DNA of 64,000 bases from Streptomyces cyaneofuscatus (GCF_000718135.1 NZ_JOEM01000001.1:434001-498000), one strand, 5' to 3'. Counted from the stretch's first letter, positions 40,605 to 50,474 are shown. The notes: generated from the sequence alone by a model not told the origin. A program made the numbers and translations.

Positions 40605-43600
40605 TTGCACAGACACGTGAAGAGGGCGGGGGTCCCGGCGGTCGCCGCGGCCGCCGCCGTCGCACTCGCCGCAGGCACGACCACGCCCGCCGCCGCCCAG
40701 CCGTTCGCGCCCGGAGCCGTGGCCAAGGCGGCCGCCGACTCCACGGGCAAGGTCTCGCACCAGCTGACGCTGATCACCGGCGACCGGGTGTCGGTGGACG
40801 CCAAGGGCCGGGTCGTGGGCTTCCAGCCCGCCGAGGGACGCGCCGGCATCCCGGTGCACCAGCAGATACGTGACGGGCGCACGCTCGTCATACCCGGCGA
40901 CGCCCAGCGGCTCATCGCCTCGGGCAAGCTCGACCGGCGGCTGTTCGACATCACCGAGCTGAACCGGCCGGAGAACCGCCGGGCCCAGAAGAAGGACCTG
41001 CGGCTCATCGTCAGCTACCGGGGCGCGCAGAGCGCCCAGGCGAAGGCGGAGGTCCGGGACGCGGGCTCGACCCGGATCGGCCGAAGCCTGACGTCGCTGA
41101 ACGCGCAGTCGGTCGCGACGCCGAAGGCGGACGCCCCGGACCTGTGGCAGGCGCTCACCAGCGAGCAGGCGGACGGCGCCCAGCGCACCACCGCGGCCGG
41201 TATCGACCGGGTCTGGCTGGACGGCAGGCGCAAGGTGGCCCTGGACCGCAGCGTCGCCCAGATCGGGGCGCCGACCGCCTGGAAGGCCGGCTACACCGGC
41301 AAGGGCGTCAAGATCGCGGTCCTGGACACCGGCGTGGACGGGACCCACGTCGACCTCAAGGGCAAGATCGTCGCGGCGAAGAACTTCACCACGTCGCCCG
41401 ACCTCAAGGACCGCATCGGTCACGGCACCCACGTCGCCTCGACGGCCGCGGGCTCCGGCGCCAGGTCCGGGGGCAAGTTCAAGGGCGTGGCCCCCGACGC
41501 CAAGCTCCTGGCGGGCAAGGTCCTCGGCGACGACGGGTTCGGCGACGACTCCGGCATCCTGGCCGGGATGGAGTGGGCGGTCGCCCAGGGCGCCGACGTC
41601 GTCAACCTGAGCCTCGGCGGCATGGACACCCCCGAGGTGGACGCGCTGGAAGCCGCGGTCAACAAGCTCTCGGCCACCAAGGGCGTCCTGTTCGCCATCG
41701 CGGCGGGCAACGAGGGCAGCGGCGCTGGCACGGTCGGCTCCCCGGGCAGCGCGGAGGCGGCGCTGACCGTCGGCGCCGTCGACGTGAACGACAAGCTGGC
41801 GGGCTTCTCCAGCCGTGGCCCGCGCGTGGGCGACAGCGGCATCAAGCCCGATGTCACGGCCCCCGGCGTCGCCATCACGGCGGCCTCCGCCGCGGGCTCG
41901 GAGATCGCCCTGGAGGTCGGCGAGAACCCGCCCGGCTACCTCACGATCGACGGTACGTCGATGGCCACCCCGCACGTCGCGGGCGCCGCGGCCCTGCTCA
42001 AGCAGCAGCACCCGGAGTGGACGTACAAGCAGCTGAAGAGCGTGCTGGCGTCCTCCACCAAGCCGGGCGCGTACACGCCGTTCCAGCAGGGCACGGGCCG
42101 GATCGCGGTGGACCGGGCGCTCACCCAGACCGTGGTGAGCGAGCAGGTCTCGGTCAACCTCGGTGTGCAGCAGTGGCCGCACACCGACGACGTCCCGGTC
42201 TCCCAGCAGGTGACCTACCGCAACTTCGGCACCACGGACGTCACGCTGGACCTGACGGTCGCCGGCACCGGCCCGAAGGGCAAGCCCGCTCCGGCCGGCT
42301 TCTTCACCCTCGGCGCCCCGCAGGTCACCGTGCCCGCGGGCGGCACCGCCGCGGTGGCGCTGACGGCCGACACCCGGCTCGGCGGCGCGGAGGTCGGCGC
42401 GTACTCCGCGTACGTCGTGGCCACCGGCGACGGCCAGAGCGTCCGCACCGCGGCCGCGGTCGACCGCGAGCGCGAGTCGTACGACGTCACGCTGAAGGGC
42501 ATCAGCCGTACGGGCAAGGTCCCGGCATCCGGAGACGTCCTGCTGGATGACCTGGGCAGCGCCGGGTTCGTGTCGTTCGGCTCGGTCTTCAAGAACGGCG
42601 TGGCCAAGGTGCGGGTGCCCAAGGGCACCTACGTGCTGAACAGCAGCCTCGTCACGGACCCGAAGAAGAAGTGGGACGTCGACTGGCTCGTCCAGCCGAA
42701 GCTGAGCGTCACGAAGAACACGACGATCACCCTGGACGCCCGGAAGACCAAGCCGGCCAGCATCACCCTGCCGGTGAAGGGGACCAAGCTCCGCGGCATC
42801 CAGACCGAGTACACGGTCGCGAGCAAGCAGACGGAGCTCGGCTACGGCTGGGCGGTCAGCGGCAAGGGGACCCTCCGCACCGCCCACGTCGGCCCGAAGA
42901 TCACCGACGGTTCGCTCACCCAGCGGTGGGCCGGCAGCTGGAACAAGGGCGCGGCGGGCGACTACAACATCGCGTTCGGCGGCAAGGTCACGCAGTTCGC
43001 CACGGGCGTCAGCCGTAAGTACAAGGCCAGCCAGTTCGCCACGGTGAAGCTCACCATGGGCGTCGGCGCGGTCAAGAAGAAGACCGGCGAGGTCGCCCCC
43101 GTCGCCGAGCTGCCGGGCGGGTACGGGATGTACGGCGCGCCCGCCTACCAGGCGCTGCCCGGCGTCCGCACGGTCCGCGTCGCCACCAGCGACAAGGCCC
43201 GCTGGGGCCTGATGTTCGCCCAGATCGGCGGCAAGGACAAGAAGGGCCGCCTGATCTACGAGGCGGGCTACGTCCTCGGGGAGCCCGCCGCCTACAAGGG
43301 CGGCAAGTCCTACACGAAGACCGTGAACACCGGAGTCTTCGGCCCGCGTCTGACCGGGTACGACGGCGTCTACCGCGACGGCAACGAGATCGCCGGCTTC
43401 GTCCCGCTGCTGGCGGACGGCAAGGGCAACGACGGCGCGCCGGTGTTCTCCTCGGTCACCACGGTGCTCCACCGCAACGGCAAGAAGTACGCCCAGACCA
43501 AGGACCCGCTCCAGGGCTGGGACTACTTCACGGTCCCGGCGGGCAGCGCCGACTACAAGCTCAGCTCGTCGGTGAAGCACACGGCGAAGATCGGCGCCCT

Positions 43601-43958
43601 CTCCACCCGGGTGGACGTCAGCTTCACCTTCCGCTCCAAGAAGGGGGCTGCGAAGCTCCCGGTCTCCACGGTCCGCTTCACCCCCGCCCTGAGCACCGAC
43701 GGCCGCGCCAAGGCGGGCAAGACCGTCTCCGTGCCGGTGAAGGTGCAGGGTTCTGCCGCCGGGAAGAACCTCAAGTCGCTGGCGACGTACGTCAGTTACA
43801 ACGGCGGCAAGACCTGGAAGAAGGTCACCGTGAAGAAGGGCAAGATCACGGTGAAGAACCCGGCGAAGAACAAGGCCATCTCCTTCGCCGCCAACATCAC
43901 CGACAAGAAGGGCAACAAGTCCACGGTGCGGATCTACAACGCGTACCTGGGCAAGTGA
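40605..43958 (+). CDS. secreted subtilisin-like serine protease (S8 family), 1117 residues
   Basis: The start is TTG 40605 behind AGGGGGAGAG; GTG 40563 and GTG 40617 are alternatives. Signal peptide (basic, then Ala-rich) ends near residue 31, followed by a pro-region of about 190 residues. The catalytic domain has D241 (AVLDTGVD), H273 (GHGTHVAS) and S452 (DGTSMATPHV). The remaining 630 residues form several beta-rich domains, Lys/Thr/Gly-rich. The last 40 residues resemble a repeat of NGGKTWKKVTVKKG type (immunoglobulin-like). It is secreted to break down proteins. It is longer than basic subtilisins but usual for Streptomyces S8 proteins with C-terminal domains. Confidence 0.9.
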   Translation: MHRHVKRAGVPAVAAAAAVALAAGTTTPAAAQPFAPGAVAKAAADSTGKVSHQLTLITGDRVSVDAKGRVVGFQPAEGRAGIPVHQQIRDGRTLVIPGDAQRLIASGKLDRRLFDITELNRPENRRAQKKDLRLIVSYRGAQSAQAKAEVRDAGSTRIGRSLTSLNAQSVATPKADAPDLWQALTSEQADGAQRTTAAGIDRVWLDGRRKVALDRSVAQIGAPTAWKAGYTGKGVKIAVLDTGVDGTHVDLKGKIVAAKNFTTSPDLKDRIGHGTHVASTAAGSGARSGGKFKGVAPDAKLLAGKVLGDDGFGDDSGILAGMEWAVAQGADVVNLSLGGMDTPEVDALEAAVNKLSATKGVLFAIAAGNEGSGAGTVGSPGSAEAALTVGAVDVNDKLAGFSSRGPRVGDSGIKPDVTAPGVAITAASAAGSEIALEVGENPPGYLTIDGTSMATPHVAGAAALLKQQHPEWTYKQLKSVLASSTKPGAYTPFQQGTGRIAVDRALTQTVVSEQVSVNLGVQQWPHTDDVPVSQQVTYRNFGTTDVTLDLTVAGTGPKGKPAPAGFFTLGAPQVTVPAGGTAAVALTADTRLGGAEVGAYSAYVVATGDGQSVRTAAAVDRERESYDVTLKGISRTGKVPASGDVLLDDLGSAGFVSFGSVFKNGVAKVRVPKGTYVLNSSLVTDPKKKWDVDWLVQPKLSVTKNTTITLDARKTKPASITLPVKGTKLRGIQTEYTVASKQTELGYGWAVSGKGTLRTAHVGPKITDGSLTQRWAGSWNKGAAGDYNIAFGGKVTQFATGVSRKYKASQFATVKLTMGVGAVKKKTGEVAPVAELPGGYGMYGAPAYQALPGVRTVRVATSDKARWGLMFAQIGGKDKKGRLIYEAGYVLGEPAAYKGGKSYTKTVNTGVFGPRLTGYDGVYRDGNEIAGFVPLLADGKGNDGAPVFSSVTTVLHRNGKKYAQTKDPLQGWDYFTVPAGSADYKLSSSVKHTAKIGALSTRVDVSFTFRSKKGAAKLPVSTVRFTPALSTDGRAKAGKTVSVPVKVQGSAAGKNLKSLATYVSYNGGKTWKKVTVKKGKITVKNPAKNKAISFAANITDKKGNKSTVRIYNAYLGK

Positions 43959-43993
43959 CCTGCCACGAGGGGTAGTTCACCCTCGCACCACGG

Positions 43994-44030
43994 CGGCCCG
44001 CCGCACGGAACTCCTCCGTGCGGCGGGCCG
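43994..44030. terminator. bidirectional terminator after the subtilase gene
   Basis: Perfect 16-bp stem (CGGCCCGCCGCACGGA / TCCGTGCGGCGGGCCG) with a five-base loop. It is 35 bp past the protease stop and 29 bp past the convergent Uma2 stop. Confidence 0.92.
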
Positions 44031-44059
44031 CTCGCGTGTCCCGGGGGGGGTGCTGTGCC

Positions 44060-44650
44060 TCAGCTCACCGGGAAGACGCCGGTGTCCAGGTCGAGTCCGA
44101 AGGGTTCGGGAAGGCTGATCTTCCCGCCGTACTCGACCGTCTCCAGCACCCGGTACGTGCCGCTGTCCGGCTCCCCGTAGAGCGTCGCGGTCGGGCGGCC
44201 GGAGTGCCAGGGGTCGAGGAGCAGGAACAGCTCCACCCCGGCCTCGGCGTAGCCGTTGACCTTGCTGACGCGGTCGTGGTCGGCGTTGGCGCGGGAGGTG
44301 ATCTCGACGACGAGGCGGGCCTCGGCGGCGGGTACGCGGTTGCCCGGCCCTAAGAGCACCTCTCGCTCCACGACCACGAGGTCGGGGATGTAGATTCCGC
44401 CCCGGTCCGGCAGCTGGACACCGAGGGTCTGGTAGATCCCCCAGTCCTCCGGGATCACGGTGTAGAGCGGGCGCTGAAGCAGGGAAGCGGTGGCGCTGTG
44501 GTCGTTGGACGGCGGCGGTGCCACGGTGACGATCTCCTCGATGATCTCCACCTTGCAGCCCTCGGGCGCGTCCGTCTCCTCCCAGATCCGGACCAGATCC
44601 TCCCAGTCCTGGTCAGGGCCCGACACGGGGACGACGGCGCGTACGCCCAT
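44060..44650 (-). CDS. Uma2-family (DUF820) restriction-endonuclease-like protein
   Basis: It has 196 residues from ATG 44650 with GAGGAGA upstream. PD-(D/E)XK-like fold: the segment YIPDLVVVERE carries the aspartate, and ARLVVEITSRANADHDRVSKVNGYAEAGV the E and K of the nuclease core, as in Uma2/DUF820 proteins. These occur in many copies in Streptomyces and cyanobacteria, mostly of unknown role. No modification partner is next to it. Confidence 0.85.
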   Translation of the reverse strand: MGVRAVVPVSGPDQDWEDLVRIWEETDAPEGCKVEIIEEIVTVAPPPSNDHSATASLLQRPLYTVIPEDWGIYQTLGVQLPDRGGIYIPDLVVVEREVLLGPGNRVPAAEARLVVEITSRANADHDRVSKVNGYAEAGVELFLLLDPWHSGRPTATLYGEPDSGTYRVLETVEYGGKISLPEPFGLDLDTGVFPVS

Positions 44651-44750
44651 GACGTTCTCCTCTGTAGGTGGCACGCCACCGACTCCAGCATGCCGAACGG
44701 GACCGGCGGCAGTCCACCGGTCCCGTTCACCCGTACGAGGAAACCGCAGG

Positions 44751-46028
44751 TCAGGCGATACGTTCCCGCACCACCGGGAGCGGCGCGAAGGACGTGCCGG
44801 CCGGGGCGATGTCGTACGCGTCGGGCAGGGCCTTGAGCGCGTAGTCGAACTTCTCCGGGGTGTCCGTGTGCAGCGTCATCAGGGGCTGGCCCTCGGTGAC
44901 GGTGTCGCCGGGCTTGGCGTGGAGCTCGACGCCCGCGCCCGCCTGCACCGGGTCCTCCTTGCGGGCACGGCCGGCGCCCAGGCGCCAGGCGGCCACGCCG
45001 ACGTCGTACGCGTCCAGGCGGGTCAGGACGCCGGAGGAGCGGGCGGTGACGACGTGCTGTTCGCGGGCGGTCGGGAGCGTAGCGTCCGGGTCGCCGCCCT
45101 GGGCGGAGATCATGCGGCGCCAGACGTCCATCGCGGAGCCGTCGGCGAGCGCCTTCTCGGGGTCGGCGTCCTTGAGGCCGGCCGCGTCCAGCATCTCGCG
45201 GGCGAGGGCGAGGGTGAGGTCGATGACGTCCTGCGGGCCGCCGCCTGCGAGGACCTCGACGGACTCCCGTACCTCCAGGGCGTTGCCCGCGGTGAGGCCG
45301 AGCGGAGTCGACATGTCGGTGAGCAGGGCGACCGTGCGGACGCCGCTGTCGGTGCCGAGCGCGACCATGGTGGAGGCCAGCTCGCGGGCGTCCTCGATGG
45401 TCTTCATGAAGGCGCCGGAGCCGACCTTGACGTCCAGGACGAGCGCCCCGGTGCCCTCGGCGATCTTCTTGGACATGATCGAGCTGGCGATGAGCGGGAT
45501 CGCCTCGACGGTGCCGGTGACATCGCGCAGCGCGTACAGCTTCTTGTCGGCGGGGGCGAGGCCGTCACCGGCGGCGCAGATGACCGCGCCGGTGGTGTCC
45601 AGAACGTTCAGCATCTCCTCGTTGGAGATGTGGGCCCGCCAGCCGGGGATGGACTCCAGCTTGTCCAGGGTGCCGCCGGTGTGGCCGAGGCCCCGGCCGC
45701 TGAGCTGCGGCACGGCGGCACCGCACGCGGCGACCAGCGGGGCGAGCGGCAGGGTGATCTTGTCGCCGACGCCGCCGGTGGAGTGCTTGTCGGTGGTGGG
45801 GCGGGAGAGCGCGGCGAAGTCCATCCGCTCGCCGGAGGCGATCATCGCGGCGGTCCAGCGGGCGATCTCGGTGCGGTTCATGCCGTTGAGCAGGATCGCC
45901 ATGGCGAGGGCGGACATCTGCTCGTCCGCGACCTCGCCGCGGGTGTACGCGTCGATGACCCAGTCGATCTGCTCGGGGGTCAGCTCGCCTCGGTCCCGCT
46001 TGGTGCGGATGACGGAGATGGCGTCCAT
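44751..46028 (-). CDS. deoA: thymidine phosphorylase
   Basis: Cleaves thymidine (and deoxyuridine) with phosphate to base and deoxyribose-1-phosphate. It has 425 residues from ATG 46028, with GGAAGGA upstream. Pyrimidine-nucleoside phosphorylase signatures: KHSTGGVGDK in the phosphate site, SGRGLGHTGGTLDKLE (signature), and VKVGSGAFMK, with the C-terminal domain ending near RVRERIA. Its promoter carries a CTACGCGCATAG operator. Deoxyribose-1-phosphate would pass through the phosphomutase to DeoC. The operon before it (importer-cdd) ends in a hairpin at 46108, so deoA starts its own unit. Confidence 0.94.
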   Translation of the reverse strand: MDAISVIRTKRDRGELTPEQIDWVIDAYTRGEVADEQMSALAMAILLNGMNRTEIARWTAAMIASGERMDFAALSRPTTDKHSTGGVGDKITLPLAPLVAACGAAVPQLSGRGLGHTGGTLDKLESIPGWRAHISNEEMLNVLDTTGAVICAAGDGLAPADKKLYALRDVTGTVEAIPLIASSIMSKKIAEGTGALVLDVKVGSGAFMKTIEDARELASTMVALGTDSGVRTVALLTDMSTPLGLTAGNALEVRESVEVLAGGGPQDVIDLTLALAREMLDAAGLKDADPEKALADGSAMDVWRRMISAQGGDPDATLPTAREQHVVTARSSGVLTRLDAYDVGVAAWRLGAGRARKEDPVQAGAGVELHAKPGDTVTEGQPLMTLHTDTPEKFDYALKALPDAYDIAPAGTSFAPLPVVRERIA

Positions 46029-46073
46029 GGGAGTCCTTCCGGCCGGTGCGTACGCAGGAGTTCGATGGCGACT

Positions 46074-46085
46074 CTACGCGCATAG
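46074..46085 (-). promoter_or_regulatory. CTACGCGCATAG operator at the deoA promoter
   Basis: Palindrome with one mismatch from CTACGCGCGTAG. A -10-like TAGAGT on the minus strand overlaps its edge. It is 46 bp before the deoA start. Confidence 0.75.
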
Positions 46086-46107
46086 AGAGATGGGGAGGGG
46101 GAATGGC

Positions 46108-46137
46108 GGTGGCCCTTCCGGGAGGGGAAGGGCCACC
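46108..46137 (-). terminator. terminator at the end of the importer-cdd operon
   Basis: A 12-bp stem (GGTGGCCCTTCC / GGAAGGGCCACC) with a six-base loop, 12 bp past the cdd stop and just before the deoA operator. Confidence 0.85.
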
Positions 46138-46148
46138 AGGGTTTCAGA

Positions 46149-46574
46149 TCAGCCGAGGTGCTGCGGGCCGAACGACTGCGGCAGCATCGCGTCCAGCGTG
46201 CGCAGCCCGTCGGGCGTCTCCAGGAGGAGTCCGGGGCCGCCGAACTCGTACAGGAGCTGCCGGCACCGGCCGCACGGCACCAGGACCGACCCGGTGCCGT
46301 CCACGCAGGTGAAGTGGGTCAGCCGGCCGCCGCCGGTCGCCTGGAGGGTGGAGACCAGCCCGCACTCGGCGCAGAGCGAGAGGCCGTAGGAGGCGTTCTC
46401 GACGTTGCAGCCGGTGATCGTGCGGCCGTCGTCCACCCGGGCGGCGACACCGACCGGGAAGCCCGAGTAGGGGGCGTACGCCCGGGACATCGCGTCCCGG
46501 GCCGCCTCCCGCAGGGCCTCCCAGTCGGCCTCGCCGAAGGGAGCGGCGGGGCTTTCGGAGGCGGGCGAGGTCAC
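46149..46574 (-). CDS. cdd: cytidine deaminase
   Basis: Deaminates cytidine and deoxycytidine to uridine forms. It has 141 residues from GTG 46574, overlapping the permease stop (GTGA). Zinc ligands and catalytic glutamate lie in GLSLCAECGL (C-A-E) and PCGRCRQ. The ribose-binding NVENASYG and AYAPYSGFPVG segments are present. It is the tetrameric three-Cys type. As the last gene of the ABC importer operon it processes imported cytidine for uridine/thymidine phosphorolysis. Confidence 0.93.
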   Translation of the reverse strand: MTSPASESPAAPFGEADWEALREAARDAMSRAYAPYSGFPVGVAARVDDGRTITGCNVENASYGLSLCAECGLVSTLQATGGGRLTHFTCVDGTGSVLVPCGRCRQLLYEFGGPGLLLETPDGLRTLDAMLPQSFGPQHLG

Positions 46575-47833
46575 TTGCCCTCGCCCTTCCGGTAGGGCAC
46601 GCCGTCCGCCTTCGGCATCCGTAGGCGCTGCGCGGAGAGCGAGAGGACCAGCAGCGTCGTGACGTACGGAGCCGCGTCGACGAACTGGCTCGGCACCTGG
46701 TCGGTCAGCAGGTACCAGGTGAACAGCAGCGCCGAGACGGCCGCCGAGATCACCGCGGCGACGTACTTCTTCTTGTAGAGCTGCCAGAACACCGCGATGA
46801 CCAGCAGGATCGCCAGCAGGAGCAGCATCGCGTGGACGTTCTCGGCGCCGCCGCGCAGCTTGAGGCTGTCGGTGAAGCCGAAGAGCCCGGCGCCCAGCGC
46901 CATGCCGCCCGGCATCCAGTTGCCGAAGATCATGGCGGCGAGGCCGATGTAGCCACGGCCGCCGGTCTGGCCCTCCTGGTAGATGCCGGTGGCGACGATC
47001 GCGAGGAACGCGCCGCCGAGGCCTGCCAGACCGCCGGAGATGGTGACGGCGATGTACTTGTACTTGTACACGTTGACGCCGAGCGTCTCGGCGGCCACCG
47101 GGGACTCGCCGCAGGAGCGCAGCCGGAGCCCGAACGAGGTGCGCCACAGGATCCACCAGGTCGCCGGGATCAGCAGCAGCGCGAGCAGGGTCAGCAGGGA
47201 GAGGCCGGTGACCAGGCCGCCGATGATGCCCGCGATGTCGGAGACCAGGAACCAGTGGTGCTGCTGGAGGTCCTGCATCCAGTCCGAGAGCCCCGGAATG
47301 GTGATCTTGTCGATCGGGTCGATGCGCGGGGACTGCTTGGAGGAGCCGCCCTGCACGCCGTCGAAGGCGAAGTTGGAGAGGTAGCGGGTGACGCCGACGG
47401 CGAGGATGTTGATCGCCACACCGGAGACGATGTGGTTCACGCCGAAGGTGACGGTGATGATCGCGTGGAGGAGGCCGCCGAGGCAGCCGCCGAGGATGCC
47501 GAAGAGGACGCCCATCCACGGGCCCCACTGGAATCCGGCCCAGGCACCGAACCAGGTGCCGAGGATCATCATGCCTTCGAGGCCGATGTTGACGACGCCC
47601 GCGCGCTCGGCCCACAGGCCGCCGAGTCCGGCGAGGCCGATCGGGACGGCGAGTTCGAGCGCGCCGGCGACCTGGCCGACCGAGGTGATGTCGTCGGCGC
47701 CGCTGATCAGGCGGACGAGCGAGACGAGGGCGAGGCCGCCCGCGATGATGAGCAGGACGACGGGCAGGGTGAGCTTGCGGCGGCCGCCCTTCTTGGGGGC
47801 GTGGCGTGCGGCGATGGCTTTGCTGGTGCTCAC
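46571..47833 (-). CDS. nucleoside ABC transporter permease (second)
   Basis: It has 420 residues from GTG 47833, overlapping the previous gene (ATGA-type). The family signature AGVVNIGLEGMMILG near residue 80 and about 9-10 hydrophobic helices match the YufQ-type branch of the BPD_transp_2 (RbsC-like) family used in nucleoside importers. The C-terminal half has an extra domain of helices to 395. It pairs with the permease at 47830-48945. It overlaps cdd by four bases. Confidence 0.92.
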   Translation of the reverse strand: MSTSKAIAARHAPKKGGRRKLTLPVVLLIIAGGLALVSLVRLISGADDITSVGQVAGALELAVPIGLAGLGGLWAERAGVVNIGLEGMMILGTWFGAWAGFQWGPWMGVLFGILGGCLGGLLHAIITVTFGVNHIVSGVAINILAVGVTRYLSNFAFDGVQGGSSKQSPRIDPIDKITIPGLSDWMQDLQQHHWFLVSDIAGIIGGLVTGLSLLTLLALLLIPATWWILWRTSFGLRLRSCGESPVAAETLGVNVYKYKYIAVTISGGLAGLGGAFLAIVATGIYQEGQTGGRGYIGLAAMIFGNWMPGGMALGAGLFGFTDSLKLRGGAENVHAMLLLLAILLVIAVFWQLYKKKYVAAVISAAVSALLFTWYLLTDQVPSQFVDAAPYVTTLLVLSLSAQRLRMPKADGVPYRKGEGK

Positions 47834-48945
47834 AGGGCCGCCTCCTTCTCGGTCTTGATGGCGTGGCCGGCGGCGAGCTCCTCGCCCACCTTCTGCTGCT
47901 GGCGGCGGACGCCGTAGCGGCGGACGAGTTCGTAGGAGACGACGACCGAGATCACGATCAGGCCCTGCATGATCGTGGCGATCTCCTTCTCGTACCCGAA
48001 CTGGTCGAGCGAGGCCGACGACTTGTCGAGGAAGGCGATCAGCAGGGCGCTGAAGGCGATGCCGAGCGGGTTGTTGCGGCCCAGCAGCGCGATGGTGATA
48101 CCGGTGAAGCCGATCCCGGTGGGGAAGTCGAGGCTGTACGTGTGGGTGTCGCCGAGCAGCGTCGGCAGGCCCGCGAGGCCCGCCACCGCACCGGAGATCA
48201 GCATCGAGGTGAGGATCATCTTCTTGGCGTCCACGCCGGAGGCCTGGGCGGCGCTCTCGCTGGCGCCCGTGGCGCGCAGGTCGAAGCCGAACCGGGTGCG
48301 GTTGAGGCCGAACCAGTAGAGCAGGCCGCAGCCCGCGGCGACGAAGGTGAAGCCGTAGATCTCCCCGCCGTCGCCCATCGGCAGACCCGGGAACCAGCCG
48401 GACTCCGCGATCTCACCGGTGGTGAGGTTGTTGGAGCCGGCCGGCTGCTCACCGAAGTTCTTCGGCAGGATCAGCCAGGCGACCAGCGCGGTGGCGATCG
48501 AGTTGAGCATGATCGTGGAGACGACCTCGCTCACCCCGCGGGTGGTCTTGAGGAAGCCCGCGATACCGGCCCAGAAGGCACCGACGAGCATCGCGACGAT
48601 CACGATCAGCGCGATGTGCAGCGGGCCCGGCAGGGTGACGCTGGCGCCGACCAGCGCGGCCATCATGGCGGCGAGGCGGTACTGCCCGTCGACGCCGATG
48701 TTGAAGAGGTTCATGCGGAAGCCGACGGCGACCGCGAGGGCGGCGAGGTAGTACGTACCCGCCTGGTTGATGATCAGGACCTGGACGTCGACGTAGCTCG
48801 CCGAGTCGAACATGATCCGGTACGGCTCGAACGGGTTACGGCCGGAGGCCAGCAGCACCACGGTCGTCAGCGCGAGGGCCACGACCAGGGCGAGCACCGG
48901 GCCGGCGAGGCCCAGGATCAGCCGGTCCTTGTCGAATTTCTTCAT
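47830..48945 (-). CDS. nucleoside ABC transporter permease (first)
   Basis: It has 371 residues from ATG 48945, overlapping the ATPase stop by four bases. About nine membrane helices; the FNIGVDGQYRLAAM signature near 88-101 is diagnostic for the YufP-type branch. Conserved RATGASESAAQASGVDA marks the coupling loop. It forms the membrane channel with the second permease and is energised by the double ATPase. Confidence 0.92.
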   Translation of the reverse strand: MKKFDKDRLILGLAGPVLALVVALALTTVVLLASGRNPFEPYRIMFDSASYVDVQVLIINQAGTYYLAALAVAVGFRMNLFNIGVDGQYRLAAMMAALVGASVTLPGPLHIALIVIVAMLVGAFWAGIAGFLKTTRGVSEVVSTIMLNSIATALVAWLILPKNFGEQPAGSNNLTTGEIAESGWFPGLPMGDGGEIYGFTFVAAGCGLLYWFGLNRTRFGFDLRATGASESAAQASGVDAKKMILTSMLISGAVAGLAGLPTLLGDTHTYSLDFPTGIGFTGITIALLGRNNPLGIAFSALLIAFLDKSSASLDQFGYEKEIATIMQGLIVISVVVSYELVRRYGVRRQQQKVGEELAAGHAIKTEKEAAL

Positions 48946-50474
48946 CGGGCCTCGTCCTCCGAGCCTTCGAGGTGACCGGTGGCGGCGCCGGTCATGGCCG
49001 AGCCCAGTTCCTCCGGGGTGATGGTGGCCGGGTCGGCGTCGGCGACCAGCCGGCCGCGGTACATGACGCGCAGGGTGTCGGAGAGCCCGATCAGCTCGTC
49101 CAGGTCCGCCGAGATCAGCAGGACGGCCAGTCCTTCGCGGCGGGCCTCACGGATCTGGTCCCAGATCTGCGCCTGCGCGCCGACGTCCACGCCACGGGTG
49201 GGGTGGGCGGCGATCAGGAGCTTGGGGGCGTGGCTCATCTCGCGGCCGACGATCAGCTTCTGCTGGTTGCCGCCGGAGAGGGAGGCCGCGGTGACCTCGA
49301 TGCCAGGGGTGCGCACGTCGTACTCGCGCACGATCCGCTCGGTGTCGGTGCGGGCCGCCTTGTTGTCCAGCAGCCAGCCGCGGCTGTTGGGCTTCTCGGT
49401 GACGTGGCCGAGGATGCGGTTCTCCCAGAGCGGGGCGTCCAGCAGGACGCCGTGGCGGTGCCGGTCCTCGGGGATGTAGCCGATGCCGGCCTCGCGCCGC
49501 TTGCGGGTGGGGGCGTGCGAGATGTCGTCGGTGTCGAGGGTGATCACCCCGCCGTCCGGGTCGCGCATCCCGATCAGGGTCTCGATCAGCTCGGTCTGCC
49601 CGTTGCCCTCGACGCCCGCGATCCCGAGGACCTCGCCCTTGTGGATGGTGAAGCCGACGCCCGCGAGGACGTCGCGGACGGTGCCGTCGGGGTCGGTGAC
49701 CGTGAGCGCGAGGTCCCGCACGCGCAGCATGGGCACGTCGGTGACGGTGGACTCGCGGGTCTCCGGCGAGGGCAGCTCGCTGCCGACCATCAGCTCGGCG
49801 AGCTGCTTGGTCGTGGTGGTGGCCGGGTCGGCGGTGCCCACCGTCGTACCGCGGCGGATCACCGTGATGTCGTCGGCTACCGAGAGCACCTCGCCCAGCT
49901 TGTGCGAGATGAAGATGACGGTCAGGCCCTCGGCCTTGAGCTCGCGCAGGTTGGCGAAGAGGGCGTCGACCTCCTGCGGCACGAGGACCGCGGTCGGCTC
50001 GTCCAGGATCAGGATGCGGGCGCCCCGGTAGAGGACCTTGAGGATCTCCACGCGCTGCCGGTCGGCGACCCCGAGGTCCTCGACGAGCGCGTCGGGGCGG
50101 ATGCCGAGACCGTACGCGTCGGAGATCTCCTTGATCTTCCTGCGGGCACCGGCACCGATGCCGTACAGCTTCTCGCCGCCGAGGACCACGTTCTCCAGGA
50201 CGGTGAAGTTGTCGGCGAGCATGAAGTGCTGGTGCACCATGCCGATGCCGCGCTCGATGGCGTCGCCCGGGTTGGAGAAGGAGACCTGCTCACCGTTGAT
50301 GGCGATGGTGCCCTCGTCCGGCTTCTGCATGCCGTAGAGGATCTTCATCAGGGTGGACTTGCCGGCACCGTTCTCGCCGACGAGGGCGTGAACCGTGCCC
50401 TTGCCGATCGTGATGTCGATGTCGTGGTTGGCGACGACGCCGGGGAAGCGCTTGGTGATGCCGTGCAGTTCCAC
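48942..50474 (-). CDS. nucleoside ABC transporter ATP-binding protein (two NBDs)
   Basis: It has 510 residues from GTG 50474, or 519 from a possible ATC at 50501 behind a good AAGGAG. First NBD: Walker A GENGAGKSTLMK, Walker B ILILDEPTAVL; its signature motif is degenerate (GVADRQRVEI). Second NBD: Walker A degenerate (GVEGNGQTELIE), signature LSGGNQQKLIVGREM, Walker B KLLIAAHPTRGVDVG. The asymmetric pair is usual in RbsA/NupA-type proteins. The gene is first in an operon of four coupled genes (ATPase, permease, permease, cytidine deaminase). An operator lies upstream at 50592. Confidence 0.9.
   Translation of the reverse strand: MELHGITKRFPGVVANHDIDITIGKGTVHALVGENGAGKSTLMKILYGMQKPDEGTIAINGEQVSFSNPGDAIERGIGMVHQHFMLADNFTVLENVVLGGEKLYGIGAGARRKIKEISDAYGLGIRPDALVEDLGVADRQRVEILKVLYRGARILILDEPTAVLVPQEVDALFANLRELKAEGLTVIFISHKLGEVLSVADDITVIRRGTTVGTADPATTTTKQLAELMVGSELPSPETRESTVTDVPMLRVRDLALTVTDPDGTVRDVLAGVGFTIHKGEVLGIAGVEGNGQTELIETLIGMRDPDGGVITLDTDDISHAPTRKRREAGIGYIPEDRHRHGVLLDAPLWENRILGHVTEKPNSRGWLLDNKAARTDTERIVREYDVRTPGIEVTAASLSGGNQQKLIVGREMSHAPKLLIAAHPTRGVDVGAQAQIWDQIREARREGLAVLLISADLDELIGLSDTLRVMYRGRLVADADPATITPEELGSAMTGAATGHLEGSEDEAR

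Noticed and set aside
40572..43580. A 1002-codon open frame on the strand opposite the subtilase gene
   Set aside because: It is Arg/Ala/Gly/Val-rich low-complexity with no domain. The plus-strand protein has a full catalytic triad, signal peptide and normal codon pattern. Such antisense frames are expected in high-GC DNA.
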